The notes under the pieces were generated by a model. The model was not told where the DNA came from and made no database searches. It was given only the letters and a program-made list of their open reading frames with translations. From Inonotus obliquus (taxonomy: Eukaryota; Basidiomycota; Agaricomycetes; Hymenochaetales; Hymenochaetaceae), in the NCBI GenBank assembly GCA_032164295.1, contig JAJHTX010000001.1:2046001-2110000 (forward strand): a stretch of DNA of 64,000 nucleotides, in the 5' to 3' direction. Position numbers and translations under genes: made by a program. Positions 23,277-34,060 of this stretch are shown here, one piece after another (position 1 is the stretch's first letter; each line of letters begins with the position of its first letter).

Positions 23277-25233
23277 CTAGCCTCTTGTGGCGCCCTTTAG
23301 GATAAACGCCGCCGCCCAGCGGCTCAGACCACGTAGCGACTCCGGATGATGACGCGAAGCAGTAAGAATAGATGCAAGGGATAGTGCAAACGCGAGTCTA
23401 TCGAAAAGAATCAGCGTCGCTGTCGCACAATGACGAACTTGCTCAACGCACCGTTCCATGGACAAAAGACCCTTGGACCCGCTCTTTAACCACGAATCGC
23501 TGAGAAGAGTACGCAGAGCGCGGGGCAGAACATATAACGCTATTTCACCTCTCCTCCTTCCCTGTTCTATCCAGATGCTCCCGCCACAGACCAAGCACCC
23601 GGCCATTAAACAACCAAATGGACCGTCTATAAAATTATGTGATAAACGAGGAAAGAGTCGTGCAATACCCCAGGTACGCGTGAAACAGATCGCTGTCCAA
23701 ATGGAGGAGATGAAGACGGAGAGGAAAAGAGATGAGCGAAACAAGGCGAGAACCAGCTTCTTCAGATTAGATAGGTAAAGAAGTTCCTTTGGCCTTGTGA
23801 GTAGGACAGGCAAGAAATGGACCTGAAGGAAAGCATCATGAATAACATTCGGGATGGGAGGGTTAGACATTCGCTCTCACAGGTGTATAGATCGCAGTAG
23901 CTTCAAGGAAGCCCAAGCCACCTCTTACTATAGCATTTGCAGCGCAGCTGCCACCAACTCCTCCAGGAATGGCAGAGCTCCCTATGCCTCCATGTACAAT
24001 CTCACACGGAAGTCCACCGACACCAGTCCGACCATGAATGCCGAGTTCTTTCCATCTCTCGCTCGCGGCCTTCCCACCATATTCTGGTAACTGAAAGGCA
24101 TCGCCCCAGGAAGCCGGATATCCCAAATCTTGAGCCATAGTCGAAAGCAGGGTACCTGATTGGGAGTTTCCATAACGCCACGTTCCTTTTCTTACTCTAC
24201 GCAGTGCTTCCAAGATACGTTGGTCTACGTTGGCTAAAGCTCCGATCCTGCAAGAATGTTAGTTACAAGAATTGCGCTTTAATCAAGCTTTTCGCACCAT
24301 CGGACGTAACTACGAGGTAATCTACGGAATTGAAATCAGCATTAGAATCACGATCCCGACGCGGATAGTTACCTTTCTGGCCGATAGAAGAAGCACCACA
24401 TTATCCTTGAATCCACTTGATAAGGGACGTATGTCTGAATCGAAGGAGCAAAACACATACCTCGCGGAGGCAGCCCAGAAAACGAAAGCATCCAGTTTAT
24501 CCGTCAGAACTGCAACCTTCTTCCGCATTATGTTCTTTCTATCTGCCCCAGGCTCCACCTTGGTTCGACCTTGGTCCGCGACTTTCTCCGCATGTCGATG
24601 GAAGATATGTTGAGCAAATGCATCTAGAGTTCTAACGAGTAACAGTAGTGTGAGATCAAGAGTCGTGGATGACTTCCTGTCCTTCATATCGTACGGAGGG
24701 GAAACGGGTACAGTGAACGGAATGTCGGCTTTGCGCGTTGGCAATGAACGTCGGCGACTGTGCATGAGAAGAATGGCGAAGAATGAAGCGAAGGCATTGC
24801 AGACGAATGTCCGATGAACTGGATCGATATCCGCATTTTGAAGGAGAACGCTGGACAAAACCGAAAACCTGTGGGCATTCGATTTCGTTCGTTTTGGTTG
24901 ACCATCAACGTGTTTCCTCCTCGTGAGGCACTTCCAATAATACTCCAAGGCGGCACCTCCAGCGGCCGCAGCCGTCATGGCGAATGCGAACCCGGATACA
25001 TTAAGTTCCTTCTTAATGATAGAGATAAGTTTACTACGACGTCTCTTGTTGAGCCCGCCTTCGAATAGCACGGCAAGGAGAGCGGGACCAAGGGAGAGAA
25101 ATAGCGAAAGCGCGTAAGTACGCGCCGCGACCCGTGCTGGGTGGTCATTTCCCAGCTCTTGGAGACTCTTGGGTATTATTTTGTCCAAGATACGATGGAG
25201 ATTAAGGTGGTGTTTTGGTGAATCTTGAGTCAT
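23277..25233 (-). CDS. TMEM135-like integral membrane protein
   Basis: Exons 25233..24461, 24405..24373 (33 nt), 24321..24298 (24 nt), 24247..23881, 23822..23277; 580 aa. Two repeated membrane halves, each with ARTYALSLFLSLGPALL-like and SRWAAAFILKG-like segments; the mid-part has WCFFYRPERLPRSYVRWI, a conserved signature of TMEM135 and its fungal relatives, and CEIVHGG followed by small Gly-rich loops. In animals TMEM135 affects peroxisomal and mitochondrial lipid handling; role here inferred by family only. Start: the frame continues upstream through a GTG, and ATG 25233 (MTQDSPKHH) is preferred. Converges with DPH7 at 85 bp. Confidence 0.78.
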
Positions 25234-25386
25234 GTAGTCGAGGCAGCAGTATGGCAAGTGAACCAGCAGAATTGGCCAAGAATATTGATACATTCCAGTA
25301 GAAAAAGTCCGAAATATCACATGCTATTCTCACTACCTAAACCTCCAAACAAACCAAAGGGAAACAGAGAAATAACAGTATTAGCC

Positions 25387-26703
25387 TCAACTATCCTTCC
25401 TGATCAATATTAATGCATCTTGCAATCGAGGCAGATCAACAAACGATGCATGAGAAGTAGCGGCGTCTCGAGCTTCACTTTCATTCAAGATACCAGCGTT
25501 CACCGCCATTTTCAAAAGCTCGATTCGAGACAAAGGATAAATGAACGAACGGAACAACTCGTCCGTCTACGTATGTTGTCAGTGATCGTCCTCGCAGTGA
25601 ATAATTGCGACGTACGTGTAATAGTAGCACTTTACGCATAGATTCAGCAATTGGATTGCTTGGTATTCCATTATTGCCACCGCGCTTCGTAGCATCAAGC
25701 CAACCCTCCCAAGCGTCTAACTTTCGTCTGTCGTGCCCTAGCTCATTCATAGCACGACGTAAGCGAGGCCAGTCCTCACCATTACCGAGCCAGATGCTAT
25801 CTAGGTCCAAACGATCACCCAACGTTCCTTTTTTGGCCGCTTTAGCTAGCTCTTCGCCGTCTTTCAATGTACTCAGAGGTGGTCGCTCCATCAGTCGAAT
25901 CCATCTCCGCCTTCTTACCCAAGCTCCCGCGTTCAGATGGCCTGCTCTTGAACGCCACCCTTTGGATCGGAAGAACCAGTTGTATTCAAAGCCATCATGT
26001 TGAATAGCGTCACCACGCATGTCTATCATCCACTCCTTACTTGCCCATCGCCAGTTGCCATCGGGAAGCGGGAAATCCATTAAAGAAATATCAGGCTGGA
26101 GCGATTTCCGGACTGGCCGATTGTTGATTATAGACGATGCGGGAGCAACAATAGAGAATGCAGGCGGGTCTCTGGGTAGCAAGGAACGGCTTGAGTAGCG
26201 ACGAGCGGAGAATACAGAGATGCTACAAGAGAGGTGTCATGTTCAGGTAAAGTGAGACGGTGGTGAACATACCCTCGCTGGTTTTCGTAGACCATGGCCC
26301 AACAGTAGAGATGCTGATCCCTTGAAGCGTCTACCTCGGTAGGGTCAATTATTGTGATTTGGCTGACATCGGAGGGTCGTTCAGCTTGAGCCTCTGAAGT
26401 GAGGTTCTGCAAGGGGCCAGCTGCTGAGATTGTTACTCCCTCAGACGGTCCATGAATATCGTCAAGAGATTCCGAACTGCTGGAGCCGGAGCTCTCTCTG
26501 TCGAGTTTGAGCGCGGAGTTTCGTTTCTTGAGTAGTGTTAGACCGGATCTACGTTTTGAAAGGAGGCGAAAGCGCCACGACTTTGAAAGGCGCTCCCGTT
26601 CAGAAAAGTTAGTCTGAGCCAAGTTCGAGTCTTCTGGAGGACCCGACTCGGGCAGCGGCGGGTAAGTTGCATCGGCGGCGGCCTGGGATAGCGACGCCGC
26701 CAT
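25387..26703 (-). CDS. DysF-domain protein (peroxin/dysferlin type)
   Basis: Exons 26703..26273, 26222..25616, 25566..25387; 405 aa. The N-terminal half is low-complexity and Ser-rich. A DysF pair follows from ENQRGISVFSARRY through LQPDISLMDFPLPDGNWRWA, WMIDMRGDAIQHDGFEYNWF and GAWVRRRRWIRLMERPP, the conserved Trp/Arg pattern. The C-terminal helical part ends LPRLQDALILIRKDS. Fungal DysF proteins include Pex30-type peroxins and Spo73; here no membrane segment is evident, so a soluble relative. Starts 120 bp from JAC1 on the other strand, a shared bidirectional promoter. Confidence 0.82.
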
Positions 26704-26823
26704 TGTGGAAGAGTTCTGCCACCAGAATGGCTCTATGCCTATGCAATGTGCGGTAAAGAGATGGTGTGAGCCGCGACCTCGGCAGTGACGACTTTGAAAC
26801 AGAACCTTCCTTCTACAGCCATC

Positions 26824-27662
26824 ATGTTCACAACTCACTTCAACGCAATTCGTCTCACTGCTCGACGTTCTACACCTCGTGTCACAGCGACGAGACTGAG
26901 CGCAGCGTCACGAACATACACAACGCCATCGCGTGCATGCCCTGCGTGCTCTGCGCCTTTGCCAACCGCCCTTCCGACATGTCCGAAATGCTTACGCATT
27001 GAACCGTTGTCTCAGTCTTTCTCATATTTTGACGTCTTCGGCCTGCAGCGGCCCCAAAATCCGTTCAGAATAAACATCAGGGAGTTGAGGCAACGCTTTC
27101 TGCAAGCGCAAAGTATATGTCACCCTGATGCTTGGTCAAGCAAGGGAGAGGTGTGCCTATTTCCTTTGACTTTGCTAAATATTTACTCAACCACGATTCC
27201 TTTATACTGTTCCTCATACATATGGAATAATCTTGCGAAGAAAGAGCACGACATAGCGGCCTCCCAATCTGCCATACTGAATGAAGCATACAAGACTCTC
27301 CAATCGCCAATACTAAGAGCTCAATATATATTGACACAGGAAGGGTATCCTCCGTCAGAAACCGACAAACTGACGGATGAAGAGCTTATTATGGAGATTA
27401 TGGCGGCACGAGAAGCTCTAGACGAAGCCGAAAGTCTCGAGGATGTGGAGAGAACCCGTGCAGAGAATCAAGGTGAATATCATTCTCGAACAACCTTGCA
27501 CTTTGTTCATTTTCCCCAGGTAAAATTGAACAGGTAATTAAGATGATAGAGACTCTGATCGAAGATAAGAAATGGGAGGAGGCTAGAGATGCAGTAGTAG
27601 AGCTGAAGTATTTGGAAGGCATTGAGTCTGCCGCGAAGGAGAAACACCACACATTGTCATGA
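26824..27662 (+). CDS. JAC1: Mitochondrial J-type co-chaperone Jac1/HscB
   Basis: Exons 26824..27150, 27241..27472, 27520..27662; 233 aa. A basic presequence (MFTTHFNAIRLTARRSTPR) is followed by CPACSAPLPTALPTCPKC, the N-terminal zinc-binding pair of Cys motifs known from human HSCB, then a J domain with SYFDVFGLQRP and the HPD motif (CHPDAW), and the C-terminal three-helix IscU-binding domain (SETDKLTDEELIMEIMAARE; GKIEQVIKMIETL). Delivers the scaffold Isu to Hsp70 for Fe-S cluster transfer. Intron 1 is 90 nt, in frame and open; the splice is chosen because it restores KGE-KEHDIAASQSA helix spacing. Confidence 0.87.
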
Positions 27663-27826
27663 TAAATCACGCAGAATTTTTCACCTGAATTCATCATATG
27701 TTATTCACCACTAGCACTTACACCTGTTTGAGTATATAATGGCACGCAAGCGCGTCCAAACCTTCACTCAACACTCCCTCAACATAGACGTTATTTCTCA
27801 TTCTCTGTACAATTCTTCTTCTCTCT

Positions 27827-28045
27827 ATGGCAGGGGCACGCAAGAATCGTGTGACATCCTCCGCATTCGTTGAAGATAGCGATGACGAGACCACAGAAAA
27901 GGTCAATGCAGGCCCTCATGAATTATCGGAGGAGAAACGAGAACAATCGCAGAATGAAAAAGGAGGGGGCATAGTGGAAAGTAAGAAGTCGCAGAAGAAG
28001 ACGTTGTGGAACGGCTCGCCAATGCCCAAGCTTCGACGTCGTTAG
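27827..28045 (+). CDS. Possible small basic/acidic protein
   Basis: A 72-aa ORF from an ATG in a 560-bp gap between JAC1 and the next gene. Composition is charged (EDSDDETTEK ... ESKKSQKKTLW ... KLRRR) with no membrane or signal segment, and it ends in a basic tail. No family recognised and no introns. It could be a genuine small nuclear-type protein or chance. Confidence 0.3.
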   Translation: MAGARKNRVTSSAFVEDSDDETTEKVNAGPHELSEEKREQSQNEKGGGIVESKKSQKKTLWNGSPMPKLRRR

Positions 28046-28226
28046 CTATGAGTACGAAGGGGCGAGACGGAAGCAAGAGACAACCTTTGCAGCCGCCCAA
28101 CGATCAAAGCGCCTGTCTACACCAATAACTAACCAATAGAAAACCGAGCGCCGAGGAAGCAAACGAGTCGTAGACGGAGAAGGAGCGGGGAGATGGGAGA
28201 GCAGATGGCCGACGATGATTTTCGCG

Positions 28227-29903
28227 TTAGAAGGCGATGCGGTTGAAGTCGGCATGCGGATACTTGAGTTTGAGTTGCTCGATGGCCCACCAGGCGGGGG
28301 TGGCGTACGTGACGTGGTTGCTCCCGCCTTTCGGCATCCCAGAGTGGAGAATACCGACCATATGACCCTCGCCATTGAAGATGAGCGAGCCTGAGTCGCC
28401 CTTGGCGGAGAACGGGCCGGACTGCTTATCGTAGTTATAGATGGCGAGTTCGATGGACTCGACGCCAAGGTCATCGCAAAGGTAGGCCTCCAGGCCGGCG
28501 TAGCGTCCAACCGTGAGGTCGGTGGTGTTACCGTCCTTCATGACGATAAGGCAGGGCTCGCCGTTGCTGTCGAAACAGTCGGGAACAGCCAGGAGCTCGC
28601 GCGTGACACAACCGTTGATCCTGAGCTGGCGATTCGTGGGGAACTTGAACGTCGTCCTACCGCCACTTTGAGGGTAGAACATGTCGGTGAGTTGCCGGGG
28701 AGTGAACTTGGATCCTGAAAGTCGTTTTTATTAGACGAGGAGAATATGAGAAAGATGAGGCAAAACGTACCTAAGTCGACGACGTTGCCCTTGAACTGGG
28801 CCTTGAACCTCGCCGCATCAACCTCGAACGTACCGATGTCCTTGGTGTACTTGCGACCCTGGACGTCGACGGAGATCTCGGGAGCCCAATCGACGTGACC
28901 AATGTTTCGGCGCGCAATATCGCCCCACTGGTTGTTGGTGTCCTTGTAGAAGGCCTCGAGTACGCCGAAATCCTTCTTCACTTCGGCCAACTTCTCCCGC
29001 TTAGCCTCCACGGCCGTCTCGTCCTCCGCCGCCTCCTCCGGGTCCCCGCTCTTCGGCTTCGCCTCCAACTCAACAATCCCCCTAGCCAAGAGGTCGGCGT
29101 CAATTCCGTAACCACCGATGCAGGCCTTGATCTCGTCGAGGCCGCACTGGAATCGACGGAATCCGGCAAGTCGAACGTGCTGGGGAGGTGCGCCAGCGCC
29201 CTTGAACTCGCACTCGACGGTGGTGTCCTCGCGGAGAGTGTGGCAGTTGCTAACGCCGAAGACCTTGGCGCTAGGGGCGCCAAACTTGTCCTTGTTCTCG
29301 TGGAAGAACAGCGTGACGCTACCCTGAGCATCAGCGGCCTCCCTCTCCGCAGTGGCGATTGGCATGCCGAGCGCAGCAGTGAGGAAGCGACGGACATAGT
29401 GGGTGTAGTTGGTGTCGTTGGTGACGCGCAGTAGGTGTGGACCTGACAGCTTCTCTACGGCTCCCTCGTACCATTCGACCACCGCTCCCTCGACTCCATT
29501 GGCCTTGAGAAGAGCGAGAATGTCCGGGGAAGCGTCGTGCGCGTTCTCGGCGGTGGTGGTAGCGGGATGAGTCGCAATCCAAATCACGACGGGACCGAGA
29601 GTGTCCTTCCCGTCCTCGCCGTGGGTGACGAAACGAGCTGGCTTGATGGCTGAGTAGCGAATCTTCCGAGCTTTCAAGAACTCGCAGATCTGGGGAGCGA
29701 CAGTGTCCCAGACAGCGTTGAGCGGCGTGTTGAAGACACCATAGACGGTCTTGGTAGGGAGATGAGGGTCTGCCCTTGGGGATGGGGAAGGGATTTTCGA
29801 GGAGATCCGAGCGGTAGAGGAGCTCAGGAGGGTCGGGAGAGATACCATTGTAGTAGGTGGTCCTCTCCCAGTCCGAGAGTGTATGGGGCGACAGCGGTGG
29901 CAT
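28227..29903 (-). pseudogene. Agaricomycete hypothetical family with trypsin-like GDSGS motif, apparently frameshifted
   Basis: Two exons, 29903..28771 and 28714..28227. The C-terminal part resembles a trypsin-like fold: SGPFSAKGDSGSLIFNGEG followed by GILHSG. The body has VFNTPLNAVWDTVAPQI and GPVVIWIATHP. The N-terminal part (YYNGISPDPPELLYRSDLLE, then PFPIPKG) reads from ATG 29903 in one frame, while HLPTKTVYGVF onward reads in the next. The switch is at about 29765-29780, with no splice sites there. An alternative ORF from ATG 29848 gives an unrelated leader (MVSLPTLLSSSTARISSK). So either an indel has broken the gene or the start has shifted. The family is, to my knowledge, multi-copy in Agaricomycetes and of unknown function. 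Confidence 0.6.
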
Positions 29904-30262
29904 CCGACGCGATGGTGAGTGCAGAGAGGTAGGAAGACGCCTCGCTAAGGGTTGGCGAGGAAAGGGACTTACGATGACCCGAGTGGTTGAGCGTGAACTG
30001 AGACAGCATGAACTGAGACAGATCTAAACGCGAAGTGGTAAGTGTGGTACAGACACACAAAGAAGATAAGGGACTCGCCTAGGTGCTCCGTCATCGTCTT
30101 CATTTCCTGTACGACGAACTCGGAAACGCCTACAAGGGAGATGGTAAAGAGGGTGCAGCGGTGCAGCAAGAGAGATGAGACGTGACACCGCCTGTCACAG
30201 TGAGTGACACAGGATTGGAATATGTGTGATCGACGGAGCAAGTCCAAAAAATATTTAATTTA
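29904..30262. other. Upstream region, possible exon remnant
   Basis: 359 bp between the frameshifted gene and the transposon. The minus strand at about 30060-30125 could encode a short peptide (VSEFVVQEMKTMTEHLGE) bounded by an AG and a GT, so it may be an exon of a gene disrupted by the transposon. No complete gene can be built. Confidence 0.3.
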
Positions 30263-30392
30263 CAGTGATTCCGGAAAACCTTGTCCGAGGGGTGCTTTTT
30301 TTCTTTTTCTTTGTGTGTCTGACCAAAAAGGAAAATCCGTCTGAAAGTAGTTAACCTTAACCCCGGATGGTAAAGTGTGATCGGCGTGTGTC
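30263..30392. repeat. Left terminal inverted repeat of the Tc1-like element
   Basis: About 130 bp matching the reverse complement of 35190-35318 with a modest number of mismatches. Begins CAGTGATTCCGGAAAACC, directly inside the TA. Confidence 0.9.
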
Positions 30393-30495
30393 TCCGTGCA
30401 TGCCCGGGGGCCCGGGGGTAATGCACGTTGCCAATCTTCCCCTCACTTGTTACCACCCCATCATCTTCTCCCGTTCTCATTGCTATTTGTCCTCT

Positions 30496-31627
30496 ATGCC
30501 ATTTCGTAAGATTTCTGAGGATCTGAAACTCCATGGAATCTGGCTGCATAATCAAGGTTATATACCAGATGATATATGTGCTATTCTAGGATTTCATCCA
30601 AAGAGTCTTGCTCGATGGGAAAGAAACTTAGAGGGTTATGGCTCAGTTATTCCCCCCATCAATCCATTCCGTGGCCGTCCCAAGCTTCTCAATCCAGACC
30701 AAACTCATGATCTTTATACTCTACTTGAGGAATCTCCTGAGCTTTATCTTGATGAAATTCAGGAATGGTTGATTATTGCACATGATGTTGGAATTTCACG
30801 CTCTGCTCTTGATGAACATCTTCGCGACGCTGGCATCACTTATAAGCTTCTTCATAAAGCTGCAGCTGAACGTGATGAAGAACAACGCACTCGTTTTCGC
30901 CAGTATGCAACAGACAACTGGGTTGCTGAACAACTTGTATTTGTTGACGAGACGAGCAAAGACGATCGTACAATCTACCATCATTACAGACGTTCTCTTC
31001 ATGGCAGACCTGCTGAAATCAGTGCACCATTTGTTCGTGGACAGCGTTACAGTATGGTCGCAGCTCTAACGGTTGATGGTTACTTGAATCAACATGTTGT
31101 TGAAGGTTCAGTTGATGGTGCTGAGTTTATCGAGTTTATTGCAGAGGATATAGTATGTGCTCTTTTGTTTTATATTCTTATATACTAATCTTATATTATA
31201 GCTGCCTCGCATGAATCGGTGGCCATCAGATAATAGTATTCTTGTTCTGGATAATTGCGCAATACATAAAGGCCCTGAGCTAAGAGAAATAGTTGAAGAA
31301 GCAGGTTTGTTATCTTTCTATATTTACAGCACATCTAATTTACACTATTTTATACAAGGATGTCAGTTACGTTTTCTACCAGCATATTCTCCAGATTTTA
31401 ATCCAATTGAGGAGAGTTTTAGTGTCTGTAAGTTATTTTTATATTTTCAATTTTTTGTCTGATATGTTGTAGTCAAAGCCCATCTGCGTCGTAATTGGAA
31501 GCAAATGCAAGATGCTGAAGATCCCGAGTTTGCACTTCATGAAGCCGCAACCTATATTACAGGAGACATGGCAAAGGCATGGTTCAGACATGCAGGCTAT
31601 AAGTTTCAGGAGAATAATCAAGAGTAG
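30496..31627 (+). CDS. DD34E transposase (Tc1/mariner, DDE_3 type)
   Basis: Exons 30496..31152, 31202..31304, 31359..31427, 31473..31627; 327 aa. An N-terminal helix-turn-helix region (LKLHGIWLHNQGYIPDD; GFHPKSLARWERN; NPFRGRPKLL) precedes the catalytic core: QLVFVDETSKDDRT (first Asp), NSILVLDNCAIHKGPE (second Asp) and LPAYSPDFNPIEE (Glu). There are 34 residues between the second Asp and the Glu, the Tc1-type DD34E spacing. No stop or frameshift, all introns GT-AG, and all three acidic residues present, so it may still be functional. Confidence 0.92.
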
Positions 31628-32282
31628 TTTATAACTAAATGAAGATAACTATCTATTACATGCGAGGCGCAATTTTATAATATGCATGAGCAGCCTTTGC
31701 TACTGGCTTCCAACTTAATGGTGTAAAGCCTGCCTCTTTGATTGTTCTCGCCTTCAAGCCCTTTATGCTAACCCCGGGGGTATATCCAAGTTTCTGAAGT
31801 AAAGGAATAATGGATGTGTCGAGATGGTATTTATCCACAAACTCGCCTAACGAGATTGTTTCACCAAGTAATGGAGATGAGGAACGAACATGAAACTCAT
31901 CATCAGATGAGTGTGATGTAGTGGAATGATGATGCTGTAGTGCAGAAGGTGTAATAGAAGTGGACGGAATAGATGAGGAAGTTGGTGATGTAATAACACC
32001 AGGTTTCGTGATTCGATTCTCTTTCTTGAAGAACGGAGTGCCAATCGGAATAGTGTACTTGTCATACAGATTCGGATCACCATTCTATAATAAATATAAG
32101 TACAATTGCAGTGCAGAAAGAACATGCATACAATAAGCTTAGCGAATGCCATGATACGTGGTTTTGTCATATCAAAATGAAACCCCGAGGGACGGTGTTG
32201 AGCGCAAGGAATTTTGGGATGTGTAGGACAGTTTCCAATAGCGTAGATCTCTTCTAGCTCTTTCATGATATCTTGGACGTTA

Positions 32283-34054
32283 AATGTGCGAGATCGCGTC
32301 CGGTACCGGAGGTACCGAGACGAGGGGTGTATGGTTTTAAGTGGGGGAGGGCTAATATGTGCTGGTACTTAACCAGTACGGTCACGGTACTTGTTGTCTA
32401 TGAAAAGGGGGAGTGAATGGATGGGCCAGAAGCAAAGAGTATATGATTCTGGTATGAAAAGGACAGTTTTGAACGTGGGAAAAACTTCGGTATAGGTCGG
32501 TATGAGAGAGAACGTAGCAAAACAAGAGTCTAATACCGTGGGAAAAACCTCGGTACAGGTCGGTACAGAAAGAAAGGGGTCGGTACGTGAAGGTATGTTG
32601 TCAAACAAGAAGATCAGTACAGAAACAAAAGGGTGACGTGCAGAATGCAAAGGATAACAAAATGTCGGTACTGTTACGACATTCTTTCCATTTTTCTTAT
32701 ACGGCCATCCTTCCTATTCGTCGACGCATATTTACTTTCCTTTTACCCACCTTCCTTACCTAATACTTACAGGCTTAGTTAATCACAATCTATAACAACT
32801 TTATCCCGCCATTCCCCTTCTTCCTTTGTTTCTATTTGTCTTTGTTTATACTGTACAGTTTATGTAAAGCTTTCCCGCGGCGTCTGGGTATATAAGGCTG
32901 GACTAGAGAGTGATCGTCTCTTCACTCTCTTGTTCTAGTACTATCACCTACGTCGCAGGTAAGTCGTATTCCCCTCGTGTATTATATAGACGTGCTAAAA
33001 TCTAGTACTATCACCTACGTCGCAGACTACGGTCTTTTGTGATTTAGTGGTAGCTCGCTTTCTTGCCCGTCGACGTCTCTGATCCTGTGATCGACGTCTC
33101 CGACTGCGCAAAGCGTAACAGGTACTGTGGGAAAAACGTCGGTATAGGTCGGTACTGTAGGAAAACAGCTAGCACGGGATGGTATAGCAAGGGACTGAAT
33201 GAGGTTGACTGGTGGCTGAAGGTGTCGACTGGACTGGGAAGCAAACCTGAGCCCTCACACGGGAGGCTAACTCCGAAGGTTCACTTGAGACGGAACTGGG
33301 ATGGGATTGGGACGAAGCTTGAGATGAGACTGAGACGGAACTGAGAAGGGGGTGAGGAAACCCGAGCCCTCACGTTAAAGGCTAGCTCCTAAGATTACCT
33401 GGAGAGCTACTACGTACAGGAGGAGATATTTATACTACTGTACCGTAGTTAGCTCATAAATCCAAAAGGAGAAAGTAGAAAGGAAGATCAAAACAAAGAA
33501 AAGTCTGAAGAAAAATGTAACAAGGAAAGTGAACATTGCAGCGCCATCAGGGGGACAACAAGAAAGGGTTAGGGAGGACAAGATACTAATGAAAACGTAG
33601 CATATAGTACCCCTGGATGAAAAGTCCTCAGGACAAGAGATCTGCGCCCCTGCTGATTGATACCGACACGTTTCTGGTGGTACCGGACCTGAAAACCCTA
33701 ACAGATACTGACCCTGAGCTTCCCCAAAGAACCGGCATGCATAGTCCAACCATCAGGAATGAATACCAGAGAGGGAGACGTCCGATCCATGTCATGAGAG
33801 CATGTCGAATTGTCAATTTGTCTTGGTACCGGGTTTCTCGGCACTCGGTACTCTCGGTATTCTCGGTACCGGGTTTCTTGGCGCTCGGTACCGGTACTCT
33901 CGGCATTCGGTACTTCGAGAAATGGGACCGGCAGTTTCTCTGGGTGTGCTGGTGGATACTAGAAGGTGTAGATGGGACAGTACCGTAGCATGGGATAAGC
34001 GTAGAATGGGATACCGGGCTCGATACCGAGCTCAGCCGCATGTGGTTCTCTTCA
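32283..34054 (-). mobile_element. GGTAC-rich non-autonomous element, copy A
   Basis: Flanked by the 6-bp direct repeat ACGTTA (32277-32282 and 34055-34060) inside an exon of the transposon's second gene. In its own orientation (minus) it begins TGAAGAGAAC and ends CTCGCACATT. 1772 bp, of which 454 are a later solo LTR plus its duplicated target. No transposase, reverse transcriptase or long TIR. Very rich in CGGTACC/CGGTATC-type words, e.g. 33825-33915. Matches copy B (41054-42339). Confidence 0.8.
32672..33120 (+). mobile_element. Solo LTR, copy 1
   Basis: 449 bp beginning TGTTACGACA and ending AAGCGTAACA, with a perfect 5-bp target duplication GGTAC (32667-32671 and 33121-33125). A TATA box (gggtatataagg) at about 32886-32897 gives the plus orientation. 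No internal retrotransposon sequence. Sits inside GGTAC-rich copy A. The same family lies at 44040-44490, inverted. Confidence 0.92.
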
Positions 34055-34060
34055 ACGTTA
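34055..34060. repeat. Target-site duplication of copy A
   Basis: ACGTTA, repeated at 32277-32282. Removing the insert plus one copy restores an open reading frame in the surrounding exon. Confidence 0.85.

Noticed and set aside
33628..34041. 137-codon ORF in GGTAC-rich element (and its twin at 41067-41480)
   Set aside because: Conserved in both copies only as far as the whole element is; composition follows the repeated words and no family is recognisable.
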